Shown here: piece by piece, positions 53,466-64,000 of the stretch
Position numbering within the stretch: position 1 is the first letter of the stretch
Layout of the letters: every line of letters starts with the position of its first letter
Made by a program: the position numbers and the translations under genes
The notes under the pieces: generated by a model
What the model was told of the DNA's origin: nothing
The model's database searches: none
The model's input: the letters and a program-made list of their open reading frames with translations, nothing else
NCBI GenBank assembly: GCA_963556495.2
Contig: OY747710.1
Span: 23,625,500 to 23,689,499 of the forward strand
Direction: 5' to 3'
Length of the DNA: 64,000 nucleotides
DNA from: Valencia hispanica
Lineage: Eukaryota; Chordata; Actinopteri; Cyprinodontiformes; Valenciidae

Positions 53466-53771
53466 ACTCCTACTTTCCACTGGACGCGTAACTGGACCAG
53501 ACAGAAAATCAAACACGCAAGCAGTGTAAAGAGTCCAGAAAATATCAAAATGAAAAACATGTGCAGATTTCTGATTGCTTTAGCTATGAAAGAACAAAAC
53601 AAAACGTCATTACCTTTGACATCAGGTAATGACGTGATTTCGTGATCTCCCGGGACCAGCTGAGTGTAACCCATTCGTGAATGATACGTGATCACGTGCT
53701 CCTAAGCTCGGGAGTAAAACGTGTCTATTACGTGACGCACCACTTACGCGACCGGTGGAAAAAAGGGGTTA
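53466..53771. mobile_element. Terminal-inverted-repeat miniature element
   Basis: TTTCCACTGGACGCGTAA at 53474-53491 matches the reverse complement of 53744-53761 at 16 of 18 bases. The interior has many CpGs and a perfect 12-bp stem with an 8-base loop at 53604-53635 (ACGTCATTACCT/AGGTAATGACGT). No protein is encoded. Superfamily and target duplication could not be determined. Confidence 0.65.
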
Positions 53772-54486
53772 GAGGAAACAGACAAATCTGAACCAAATGT
53801 TTACTATTACTAAGAATCTAAATTAACTTAAAGGGTTGATACTTAAGAGTCAAAGTAATAATAAGCATACATGTTAATTAGTTTTCTTACAGCTCAAGTC
53901 TTCTAAACTTACAAAAACTCAACATTATAATCACTGCTGTGGAAAAAACAACCTATCCAGGAACTATTAAGGTTAAAATCATTCAGTCAGGTTTGTTAAT
54001 ATCATGAGCATAATGAGAGCTTACAAATCCAATACAGTTGAACAGGTCACATGTAAATGCCACCCATGTATATATTTACATTTATACTCACATATTGATC
54101 TCTGCCACCATAAAAAAGAACTTTTTAAAATAGAGTTGCAACAATATCATGCTCACTTCCTCCTATCTGCTCCAAGACTTCATAAAAAACGAAACACCAG
54201 TATCCAACGCTGGATCCAGAGTGAAGTAAGAAGTAATGATACCATTAATGCCAATCTGAATATAAAAATTTCAATTCTGAAAATTAAAATAACTACCAAA
54301 GCAGGCATCCCCCATTAAGAGGAAAGGTTATTTTCTTTTTACCACAAAGCTTGGATGAACAGAAATCATAACCAAGGAAACAGAAAACTGCTAATCCCCC
54401 AAGGGCTTCAAGATGCAGTAGGTTTAGATCAATAAGAACAACACAATGTCTTTAAGTTGGTGTTCCAGTGACAGTACTAATGTTAA
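53772..54486. other. Non-coding stretch, no gene seen
   Basis: AT-rich. A 104-codon frame at 54004-54318 has no recognised motif and is probably chance. Confidence 0.45.
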
Positions 54487-55130
54487 AGTGCTGTGAAAAA
54501 GTATTTTCCATGTACTGATTTCTTTTTTTTTTTTCTTTTAGTCAACTTAAATGTTTCAGATCATTAAAAATAAAGTGTTATATCACAAAAGATAACATGC
54601 GTAAATACAAAATGTAGTTTTTATTTCATGATTTCATTTATTATGGGTGAAAAAGCTCACCAAACCAACCTGGCTGTGTATGAAAAGCTCATTGCCCTCT
54701 AAACCTGATTATTGCTGCCAATGGAGGCACAGCCAGTAACTTCCAGCAAGGTTTTGTAATAACTGGCCATCAGTCTTTTGTAACCTCCTTGATGAGTTCA
54801 CTGCTGTTCAACGTCTTCTGCATTAGTGGATTTGGGCTTTTCAACCCTTTTCCGACTGATGGTTATCAATTACTCAGTTTCTCACCTGTTCTTGAATTTT
54901 TTCAGATTGAGGCATGATATGTTGCTTTTTTTGAGATATCTTAGCCTACTTCAAGTTGTCAGACAGGTTCCATTCAAGCAAGTTCTCCATTCTACTGGTA
55001 AGCCAGTACTCAGGCTTAGATGTGGCTAATAAAACTAAACAGAAAAATGGAATATTCACAGTTAATCCATACTTTAACAAGGGAGGGAAATATTTACACA
55101 TAAAACTAGGTTGGTTTCATGGGTGGTTCT
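54487..55130 (+). mobile_element. Decayed DNA transposon of a common fish family, non-autonomous
   Basis: Begins GTGCTGTGAAAAAGTATT and carries the long end region TTAAATGTTTCAGATCATTA through AAATACAAAATGTAG to TTTCATTTATTA. Near the right it has CACAGTTAATCC, AACAAGGGAGGGAAATATTT and AGGTTGGTTT, the matching inner parts of the other end. A broken copy of the other end is at 85-245. No transposase is readable. Confidence 0.55.
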
Positions 55131-55550
55131 AAACAAGGGCCAACAGGGGGCAGTGCCCCTGTAGAACCGGTCCTGTCTCCTGTCATGGCCCAGTGCTAAA
55201 GAAACAATAGTAAAACAAATGGCACAGAAACTGTAAATAATTGGTCTCTTAGACCAATTTCCTTTTTTATCTTCACAGTTTTACTTTAACAATAAATAAA
55301 AAAATTAAGGTGTTGCACTTTTAGCCTCAGTCATTGAGACTGGATCACAGATTTCATTTCCAAGATCAGGGCTCTGCAACCTGCAGCTCTGGAACCGCAA
55401 GTGGCTCTATGGGAAACAATATATTAAACAAAATAATATTGCCCCGTTTTGTTTTTTGTTTGTTTCATTCTGTGTAAAAGGAAAAACACTGGCTCCACCC
55501 TGGTAAATTTGGTTTAGATAGATACATGACTCAGACATGGGTTCAGACAC

Positions 55551-56309
55551 GGTCCGTGTACTTTTTGCTAATTGAAATTTCGTTTTAGAAACAAAAACAG
55601 AAAAACAAAAATGAAAGGGATTTTCATATTTTGATTTTTGATTAAAGAATAAAGTGAGGGAAAATAAGGTGTTATTTAATTCTACTGTTAAAAACAACTT
55701 TCATAAAGTTGAGATTAAACATACTTTTATGGATGTGTTGGTGATTCGAATAATGAAAATATAAACGCTCAAACACAATTAAAACAGACACACTTTTGTT
55801 TTTAGAAACAACCGGACGTACTTTTTCTTCTGCATGACGTTTGACGATACGTGTGTACATGTCCTATTTAAAAGCCTTGTAAATAAATTGATATTTGTTC
55901 AGCACAAAACTTTCTGACATTTCTCGCGGAAAATCCTCTAGTTTCTCCATGTTCATGTGACAGACGCTCGGATATAATTGTCAAAGACAGTCCTTGTTTT
56001 GCCATCTCTAAAATAATGCCTGAGTATTGTTCCAACGTCATGATCACGGTCCAGTCTGCACATCACTAAAGTGTCTGCTGCAAGTAGCGCATTTACCTTT
56101 CTCTAGGTTGTCAAGCTGCAAAATCTGTTCATAAAACAAAGGGTGTTTTCTCATTTTCGTTTCTTGCATTTTTCTTTTCATGCGTGCGAAAGGACAAAAG
56201 GAAAATAAAACTTTTTTTTTCCAAGTCAAAAATCACACAAACATCTGTTTTTTGTTTTTAAATAATATTTTCTCAAACGAAATTTCAATTACCAAAAAGT
56301 ACACGGACC
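55551..56309 (-). mobile_element. DNA transposon with 41-bp terminal inverted repeats
   Basis: The first 41 bases and the reverse complement of the last 41 match at 39 positions, beginning GGTCCGTGTACTTTTTG. The flanks AGACAC and AGATAC could be a 6-bp target duplication with one mismatch. The 759-bp element contains a 57-codon minus-strand frame that looks like the start of a transposase. It is probably an internally deleted copy of an autonomous element. The superfamily is unclear. Confidence 0.75.
55868..56041 (-). pseudogene. Transposase N-terminal, helix-turn-helix-like remnant
   Basis: From ATG at 56041 the frame reads MTLEQYSGIILEMAKQG, then LSLTIISERLSHEHGE and RGFSARNVRKFCAE, and ends at TAA (55868-55870). 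The pattern (two helices, a loop, then RGxSxRxVRxFC) fits a DNA-binding helix-turn-helix found at the start of an integrase-like (rve) transposase family in fish, recalled from memory only. An upstream frame (56044-56229) includes CATCSRHF and may belong to the same gene. The catalytic part is absent. Confidence 0.45.
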
Positions 56310-57638
56310 AGATACATTTCTCCTCAAGTAATTTTATTCATTTCTAAACATATTTTGTATTTATCCAAGTTGTTTCTGTCTGATGTTAAAACTTGTTTGA
56401 TAATTGTTTTTAAAAAAGTCAGAACAGAAAAAAATCTCTAAAAGAGCAAATATTTTTGCTTCTTTAGGTTCTTGTGTTTTTTTTTATATCCCAGTAGATT
56501 TTCTTTATTCTACCTAGGTTGTGTAGTATTGAACTGGACTTTCTTTTTCTATGTTTATGCTTCAAATTATTAATACTACACAGCCACTAATAAACTGGTC
56601 TCATTCTGATTCTTGTCCAGTTTTGCTTGTTTTATTTCAAGTTTTTCCTTAGAAACCTTAATAAAATAATATCTACAATAATGTAAATTAGCGGCCGGCT
56701 AATTACCTCCATTCTAAACCCCCCACCATATAACACACGACACTAGATTAACACAGATGTCCCAGGGTGTTTTCAGATGCCAGTTTTGGATCCAGCCTTC
56801 TGTGTTTTTTACAACTATATTTCCCTGGCGACCAGATTAAAGGCTATCAGCGCAGTAGAGCAGCAGATTGTGGTCAGCGATTGAACCAGCAACACAGAAG
56901 AAAAGACTTGCTCCACATTATAAGCTCCCTGTGTTTTCACGTCTGAGCACACCTGGCCAGACCCCAGGTGTGTCTGTCAGACTGTTGGTTTTGGAAAGTT
57001 ACTGTAATTGGGCATCATGGACAGCAGCAGACAGGAGTTTTTAATCATTCTCCTACTGCTCAGAAAGCACCACAGTGAGAAAAGCAATCGCTCACCGTCA
57101 GTGACATCTTTAAGTAATTTAGACTGCCCTGTAAAATTGTTCACATGTGTCTTGATGAGAACCCAGTTAACAAACATTTTCAAACAGCGATAAAGAAACC
57201 AAGTAGAAGAGATCAGAAAAGCAAGCACACATTTTTGAAACTATAATAATAAATGAATGTTTAATAGGAAAGGATTTCAAGAATTCCCATGTTTTCAAAC
57301 TGATATTTTATTTTATTTTACTAAAACATGCATTTCATGCTTTAATTAAGGTTGAAGTATGCTAGAGCAAGACATGCAGATGCCAGACTTTCAAACTCCT
57401 GCTTTGCATAATACTACACAAATAAACAAATATGTTGGATTGATTTATTGAATAAATGGCTGGAGCTCAGCTGAACTGTTGAACCCATATCACATTATTA
57501 ACATGCATTCATCCTGTTTTGGGCTCACTTTCCACATTGGATGTCCAGACCATAAAAAAAAACAGAATATTATCAAGGAATGTTCTTATGAAGTTTTCTT
57601 CTTAACAATATTTATCATTTTCTATCAATTCTTATAAA
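56310..57638. other. Non-coding stretch, no gene seen
   Basis: AT-rich. The interval 56700-57000 is somewhat richer in unique sequence. No element recognised. Confidence 0.45.
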
Positions 57639-58069
57639 TAGAGATGCCCATTAATCACTGTCAGGAGCTACAACTAAGAGAAGACCTCAACTGCACTACT
57701 TTTATTTCAGAGGATCACTCAATGGTCCTCTGAAAATGAACAAAGCCTGCATGAGTGCACTGCTTTATGCAGCTTTTAATTTCAAATTAACCACACTACA
57801 CAACCAGCTCGTTTGAAATATTGAAAACTAAAAATAAGTTCCTAGGAAGCATCAGCATTGTGGCTATAATTAAGACACTATCCACAGCCTTTATCACACT
57901 GCCTCCACCTCAAATTGCTTAGGTTTGAATTAACAACTAATTTTGATTCAACCCTATTTTTTCAGTTTCAGTTAAAAACTAGGTTCATCCAGACCATCGA
58001 TCTGATTTCCACCAAAATACTCAACTTTCCTTTGAATGCAAACTGAAAGTCTCCAGCCTATCTCATAAG
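57639..58069. mobile_element. Possible hAT-type MITE copy
   Basis: Starts TAGAGATGCCCATTAATCA, similar to the ends at 58070 and 60616. The right end (AAAGTCTCCAGCC near 58048) resembles the subterminal part at 61650 (GCAGTCTCCAATC). No clean terminal repeat on the right. Confidence 0.35.
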
Positions 58070-58465
58070 TAGAGATAAACCAATCATCATTTTCCTGGCC
58101 AATACCGATTTCCAACTTTCTTCAAGGTTTGATCTGCAAAATGTGATTTTGACTGAATCCAGGTCATTTTCTAAGGACTGTAACACAGGTTTCTTGATAG
58201 AGATGGTAATTTTGAATCCAAAAGAAAGTGAACTAATTCCCATTTATGCATTAAAACCCATGTCATAACCTTTATTTAATCTAATTTATTTAAAGGACAT
58301 GCTGATTTGTGATGTATTTGTGGAGTAAAAATAATGGACGTTTTTGTTTATGCATTTTGATTCGTTTACACAACAAGAATAAATAATTTTTAAAATGTAT
58401 ATCTTAACTGTCAATTTCTGTCAGATCTAAAATGATTGGGAAAAATTGGTCAATGTGGATCTCTA
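58070..58465. mobile_element. hAT-type MITE
   Basis: The left end TAGAGATAAACCAATC pairs imperfectly with the inverted right end TAGAGATCCACATTGACC at 58465. The interior CATAACCTTTATTTAATC corresponds to CCTAACCTTTATCTGATT near 61456. An 8-bp duplication is not seen. Confidence 0.45.
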
Positions 58466-60615
58466 ACTGTTCTTGAAACTAGATCAGTACCAGCGCTTCG
58501 TTTAGTCTCCCATTTTCAAAGCAATGCATCTGATTCGCCGATCATCACATTAACATCTATGGAAGAAATAAAACCTTCAAGACAAATTTATTGGCTCAAC
58601 ATTTATATGTTGTTTTTTTAAGCCGGGATCAATGCGTTTCTTTTTCTTTCATGTGTTGGTTAAACTCAGCAAAAAAAGCATGTTTTGAGGTACAAAAGAG
58701 GTGGCTTTGGTCAATACCTGAAAGAGTTAGAACATTAATAAAGTGTAGGTGTAAAAAAGAAAAACAAGATCTCAAAGCAAAGAAACACCTTTTAAAGTAG
58801 TGGAAAGAGTCAGACCAAGCTAATTTGACAGTTTACCATTAAGGCACACCACAAAATACCACCTCCCACAAAGGGCTTCATCTGAGAGTTACTAAGCACA
58901 GTCCTAAAAAATTCCAGCTTACTGATGAAGGGGGACAGAGATTTCCCCCTGCTCTCTTTTAGCACGCATGTCCAGTATTCCCTCTCTTATTAAAAAGGAC
59001 AAAACCCTTCCCAATCAGAAATAAAACATTATTTACTTCCACAAAGAGACTTGCAGTACCATGGGAGAGCCGACAACATTGAATCATATTATGCAAACAC
59101 TAGTGATCCATCAAGCAGGAGTTCCCTATTGCTTTTAATTAATGAGGCCTCAGTGCAGAGCATCTGCACACACATCTTCACACCCAGCAACCCGGATCCA
59201 TTCACCCGTGTACGCAGCTCAGCCTTATTATTCATTACTAATGAATTATCTGATCCTTGTGTCGTGTGATTAGAACGGATGGTGTGACTTCCTTACGTGA
59301 GGCATGCAGGTGTCAGACTCGAATACAGGTGGAGCTCTCGGATTAAAACTCTTTCTTTGACCAGATGTTTTTTGGTCTGAAGTAGATCTGGGAGACGGAT
59401 GGGTTGCTCATAGGTTAGTGGCGGCATATCAGGCCTCTCTCTCTCGCAAAACACCCACAAAAAAAACATCTGACCAGAGCTGAGCACTGTTGTCACTATG
59501 TTGACCCCTACCCTACCCCCCTTCTCTGTTGTAATTTAGCTCAAAATCTATCTGCACCGTTCTGGACATTCCTCCTCTGTCCTCTAGCAGCATCACTCGC
59601 TCTTGTATTATTTTCCTCCCATCTTGCGTGACGCATCTCCTCATTGTCTTCAACGAGCGGCATGAAAATAAAACAATTTCCAGCTTGAGATCAATTACAA
59701 AACATACGGAAGCTAAATATGACGAAGAGAAAACTCAGCAAGCGACAGCTGGCCATGTTTTGATGACCTGCTCTAGAGGTGACACCATCATGGACGGACA
59801 CGTGAACACAACATAAACAAAACAACAAAAAACACACAGAACTTAATCGCTTGCAAAATATGCAACTGATAAATTGAAAGATATCCCTAATCAAGTTAAC
59901 GGCCGTGTTATTGAATTACACTCGTACACATGTATATGGTTGCTCACAGCGGTGGTTAATTGCCAGGTGGTGGAAGATAATGTGTGATTTAACGGACTGA
60001 TGGATTTGTTTCTGTTTTCTTCACCCATCAGTGAGCAGAGACATCTGTAACAGGGCAAACACTTTCTCTCACACATATAAAAACGCACATCTATAGACAC
60101 TTTTATTGCCCAATATCGGGGGAAAAATTAAGAAACGTGTGTGCAAACATGTTGGACTTTCCAAAGCCTCATGCATCTGCACGCATGTGTTAGTGTGTAG
60201 GGTTGTTAATCCTTGGTAGCCTGTTTCTTGTGGTTGATGACTGGCCCGAGGTTAGGAGCTGCTCGGGAAGCTGCAGCGTCCCGAGGCTTTACAATGTGTT
60301 TACCACTCAAACTGACAGCAATAGTACAGCTTATTATTGGCCTTGCAAGCCTCCGCACTACGCTGCGAGTTAGAGGAACTCCAGGGAGGCTGACCGCCAG
60401 TGGCTAGAAGGCATGCCAGCCAAGCCTACCGCTGTTGGATGGCAGAGATTAAAATAAATGGCGGAAACAGAACCCGAGAAACACAAAATATATATTTCTA
60501 GTGTATAATCGAGGAGATTAGATGGGTTTTTTCTGCAGTTTATCAGTTATTTTGCCTCCAAGTATCCATGGCTCTTTGTCTACTAATTAAATAGGAATGG
60601 TAAGACTGGGAGTGT
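58466..60615. other. Largely non-repetitive stretch with candidate regulatory DNA
   Basis: The interval 59050-59280 has TTTAATTAATGAGG and TTATTCATTACTAATGAATT, dense in homeodomain-type TAAT cores. The interval 60220-60470 is GC-richer and unique. No exon with ephrin or other motifs is seen. Confidence 0.4.
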
Positions 60616-61681
60616 TAGAGATGCACCGATCAGGCCATCTATTTATTTTTTTACGTGAAGCAAAGATTCTCAAAGTGTGGGATGCGCCCCCTGGAGGGAA
60701 AACAATCACACTCGGTGGGAGAGGGGGGAGGGGTGTCCCTACTGGTACTGTTTTTTATTTTACCTAAGACAAACTAATTGATTATCTAGTGTTGCAACCA
60801 CAATAAAAGGGATAGGTATTTCTGACCTTTTTGATGTGCGTTTTTTACTTTCCTTATATATGCTTGTTTCCATGGTGTTAATATAACTGTAAAAACATTT
60901 TTTATTAGAAATGTATTTGTTTTTCTTTGCACAATCTACCTTTTTGGTTATTTTAAGACAACAGGTTTTATTTTACCTCTGTATTTGAATAAGTAAAGGC
61001 TGATTAAGGAGTTTGGTCTACATTTATAGTTTTAGAAAAACGAAGTTCCATATTTGATTGTATATTTTGATCAAAAAGGAACCATCTGAACGGAAATATG
61101 ACACTAAAACTTTTTTTCAAAGGCCATCAGTGCAGTCGACCAGCATATTTTGGCCAGCTCTTGCAGCAGTCTGGTTTTTCATTGCGTTTTTACCTCTTCT
61201 TCTAATATAAAAAAAGATATTAAATAAATTTTAAAGTTTGGAATTTAGATTTTTTTTTTCTATTCTTGTTCAGCCTTCCTTTGAAGGGCAGGCTTGTCTG
61301 AAAATTTTAAGATCTGCTGCTCAAGGAAGTATTACATATAAAATAACTGTAGGTTTAAGAGAAATAAATACCTTTGTGCTTTTCAGACGCAATAGTTTTC
61401 AATCCATCAGATAATGAAGGAGTTATCCCCATGTACGCATGAAAGCATATGCTCCTAACCTTTATCTGATTTTTATTAAACTAACAAAAGTGCATTAAAA
61501 TGTAGATTGCTTGTTGATTCATTTTAAGACCAAAACTGATGGGAATTCATTTTGTTTCAATGCATTATGTGAAAAAAAAACAAAAAAAGATTTTTAACAT
61601 TTAATTTGAAGATCAACAATCAGAGCTGATCAGAAATAAACTGGCAGTCTCCAATCTCAAACTGATTGATCAGTGCATCTA
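60616..61681. mobile_element. hAT-like DNA transposon, non-autonomous
   Basis: The left end TAGAGATGCACCGATCAGG and the inverted right end TAGATGCACTGATCA form an imperfect terminal inverted repeat of a type common in fish hAT elements. No transposase frame is present over 1066 bp. The flanking 8-mers (GGGAGTGT, TGAAAAAA) do not match. Confidence 0.55.
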
Positions 61682-63580
61682 TGAAAAAAGTTATTGCTTC
61701 TTACTGATCAGGCCGCTGTCAGGGTGTCGGAGGACAGTGAAGAACAGAAAAACACAGGGATGTGAGGATCAGGGATGAGACAGGTCCACAGAGATCAGAG
61801 TGTTCTTTAATTAACCACCTCTTCTTTTTTCTCTTCATAAAAGACACTCGCACTGCACCAGCTAAGAATATTCTGCCTCTGGGATGAAAACAGTAACGGT
61901 AAGAAGGGAGGGTGAAAAAAACTGCTGGGCTTTGCAGAACTCGGGTCCAAGAGCGTCAGGTTAAAGGTTAGGTCTGCTCCAGATTATTTTTATTTCTTTT
62001 TCTTGGAAAGAAAATAAAAAAAACATATCTGCTGGCTGTGAATGTGCAACAAAAACCAGCAGGCAAATTACTGAATTAAAAGCACGCTTCATCAAGGTTA
62101 GCGCTGCTCGAGTTACGCCTTGCTGATTGTGTGGTCGTCCACATCTTTGCTTTCCTTTATGCCTTTAGGCATCCTTTGCAAAAACCAACTTCTGTCTCTG
62201 ATATAAAAATTGAAGGTGGAATTTTATTTGCATTTATTACCAAAATTAAGGTACAGATTGGGAGGGGGGAGATCTGAAATTTCAGCTAAAACACATTAGC
62301 AGTAAGTGTGCAGCATTTTTCTGCTATTATGCTTTCAGTATCACGTCACAGACTAAGACCTTAGTGGTTTCCGCTTCTGTTACTTTATCCACTTCTTACA
62401 GCAGTCCTGTTATGAGCTATAAAATAATCCCCCTCGCCTCTAATAGTTTTATTTCACACCATAAGCTAGAAACCGCTGGCCTGCAGTTAAGAGTTGGAGT
62501 TTGCGCCGGCGGACACAATTATTTTTGCCCTCTCTGGCCAAAAACCACAGCATATTTTCTCAAGCCTTGTGTAATGTTTGTTCCTTTAATAGTACTGAAT
62601 CATTATTTTTCTTACTGCTCATCCGTGAATATAATAGATGCAGCAGAACAACACAAAAGATGTTCGGAGCAGTGCCTAGTATCAGAAACCATTCACAAAG
62701 ACAGGAATCAGTGCATGGTGAGTAAAAGGAAAAGGGTGCAGTAAAGGAAGATAAGACAATTTTTGCAATTGCATTGCAGTGTGAATGCAATGAATCAATC
62801 TGCAAGCTATATTTAAAGAAAATGTTTCAACGGCAGATAAACTGCAACCATATGCGTTCATCTTTACATAAATCTACACATGCAACCAAGATTTTTAGTA
62901 TCCCGCTGCAGACTTGTGCTGCATTCTTTATAAATCCAGTGGCACAGAGCCATGCATGAACTCAGGAGAATGTTTAAATAAAAAACAGGAAAAAAAGATA
63001 GAAGCAAAGAGCAAAGGATTAGGAGGATAACAAAATGTCTAAGGCTCTGTGTGTAAACAAGAAAAAGGGGTTTAGGGAGGAATAGAAGGAGAGAGCAACT
63101 TGGAGAGGGAGAGATTGAACAGTGACACTGCCACAACACAATGGGGTCAGCATGAAGAAGTGCTCCTAATTGAATCACACAGAAGAGAAGACAGTAAAAC
63201 AGAGGAGAATGGAGCTGGAGGAGTCACATTCTCTTCATTTCTCTCTGCATGAATATAGAGGGAATAAACTGTTACAAGCAGACTAGAAGGAGCAGGAATA
63301 TAAATATGCTTGAGCAGCTGTGGAGCAGAAGGTGTTGAAAAGATGTTTTGGAGCCACCTTGACCGCACAGTGGGGGTCTGGCAGAGCAGGATTCAAAAAT
63401 AGCTCCACTGAATTTTTTGGGGGGTCTTGTGCAACCTTTTCTATCAAGAGGGAAAAATAGATGTGCATGCATTTAAAAAAAAAAACACATGCAAAAAGAG
63501 CAGGAAATGCAGTTAAAGTGTGAAACGAGCAGTCCAGTTTAAATGCAGAAGGTAGAATGGTAGAAAGATTGGGATCTTAC
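61682..63580. other. Proximal part of the presumed efna3 intron 1
   Basis: Unique-looking sequence directly downstream of the exon 1 donor on the minus strand. I looked for a second ephrin exon by its hallmark residues (DYLDIYCPHY and FKRWECN) and did not see one. Candidate splicing or enhancer elements cannot be called by eye. Confidence 0.4.
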
Positions 63581-63690
63581 TGTATGTTGGAGCTGTTCCA
63601 GTAAACGGAGTGCCTGTTGGCTGACACCTGGAGCACGCTGCCCCAGGTGAGACTCGTAAGCACCCATAGAGACAGCGCTGCCAGAGCCAT
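63581..63690 (-). CDS. efna3: Ephrin-A3-like, coding exon 1 (signal peptide and mature N-terminus)
   Basis: From ATG at 63690 the exon encodes 36 codons plus two bases and ends at ACA|GTAAGA, a strong splice donor. The start has A at -3 and G at +4. Residues 1-24 (MALAALSLWVLTSLTWGSVL, then QVSA) form a signal peptide with likely cleavage after SA. The mature protein starts NRHSVYWNSSN, the first strand of the ephrin receptor-binding domain, including an NSS glycosylation site. NRH and the phase-2 break after NSSNI fit ephrin-A3 better than A1, A2, A4 or A5. Ephrin-A proteins are GPI-anchored ligands for EphA receptors in cell repulsion and axon guidance. Later exons are not in the window. 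Which teleost paralogue (a or b) it is cannot be told. Confidence 0.82.
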
Positions 63691-63727
63691 GCTCCCGGCT
63701 CCTCTCTCGGTCCCTGCGGCCACTCTC

Positions 63728-63758
<31 letters not shown>

Positions 63759-64000
63759 CGGTCACCCCACCAAACAGCGCGACTCAAACATCCCACCAAT
63801 GCCTAACAGGCGAGGAGAGGGCAATAAAAAAACAAAACAATGAAAAGCAATTAAAAAAGCTTCATGCATGCATGCATACTTTCAGAGATGCTGCTTAGTT
63901 AATAGGTGTTGCAAAAGTCTATTGTGAAACCAGAATGTGCGAACCTCCTGCTCCTCCTGTTCCACCAGCGGATCCCAGAGCTTCAAACAACGGGGTTTAT
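63691..64000 (-). promoter_or_regulatory. Presumed efna3 5' UTR and proximal promoter
   Basis: Upstream of the start codon is a GC-richer segment and a CT/GA tract at 63722-63759 (GA-rich on the mRNA strand). A possible ten-codon upstream ORF runs from ATG at 63791 to TGA at 63762 if the transcript extends that far. The start-codon frame stays open upstream to about 63765 with Arg-Glu repeats but has no ATG, so 63690 is the best start. No convincing TATA box was found. The transcription start is unknown. Confidence 0.45.

Noticed and set aside
54004..54318. 104-codon plus-strand frame (MSIMRAYKSNTVEQ...)
   Set aside because: AT-rich chance frame without recognisable domain or nearby exon signals.
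63577..63765. N-terminally extended ephrin frame with Arg-Glu repeats
   Set aside because: The upstream part has no ATG (it would start at GTG) and would bury the signal peptide; the ATG at 63690 has a better context.

Overview
This window is vertebrate and almost certainly teleost fish. The repeats are a fish set: Rex1- and Rex3-like LINEs, L2-type LINE tails, a Penelope-like element with a GIY-YIG domain, many Tc1/mariner relics, hAT- and Kolobok-like DNA transposons, and long simple-sequence tracts. There are no bacterial operons, rRNAs or CRISPR arrays. A percomorph, perhaps a cyprinodontiform, is plausible, but I cannot prove a species.

The only convincing host coding exon lies at the right edge on the minus strand (63581-63690). 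It encodes a signal peptide and the first residues of a mature ephrin-A, ends in a good splice donor, and is closest to ephrin-A3 (efna3). I found no second ephrin exon to its left. The simplest reading is that nearly the whole window is the first intron of this gene, more than 63 kb long, with the 5' UTR and promoter at 63691-64000. This is inference: the downstream exons are outside what I can see.

Layout from left to right. 0-9.6 kb: AT-rich non-coding DNA, a DNA-transposon end, a GGTAT pentanucleotide tract and a TTTC tract. 10.2-11.1 kb: a TTAA-flanked Kolobok-like element with one THAP exon. 16.8-23.7 kb: LTR-like fragments, a 5'-truncated Rex3-like LINE with a 9-bp target-site duplication, and a GAAA tract. 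25.7-30.8 kb: an L2 tail, a 2.7-kb decayed Rex1 and a possible solo LTR. 33.5-34.5 kb: a CpG-dense block with a perfect hairpin, then a 155-bp tandem duplication. 37-38.8 kb: a Penelope-like element with a 16-bp target-site duplication, itself interrupted by an L2 tail. 39.8-49.3 kb: a Tc1/mariner graveyard, including two half elements joined in opposite orientation between two TA tracts. 49.5-50.1 kb: a decayed coiled-coil coding exon with a possible polyadenylation signal. 51 kb: a 33-bp hairpin. 53.5-61.7 kb: several terminal-inverted-repeat elements, one carrying a short DNA-binding ORF. 63.6 kb: efna3 exon 1.

The mobile elements do not act together; they are independent insertions of different ages. 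No intact autonomous transposon is present. Every recognisable transposase or reverse transcriptase is truncated, frameshifted, interrupted or missing a catalytic residue. Non-repetitive stretches, some with homeodomain-type TAAT motifs, may hold conserved regulatory elements of the ephrin gene, but that needs alignment to other fish.
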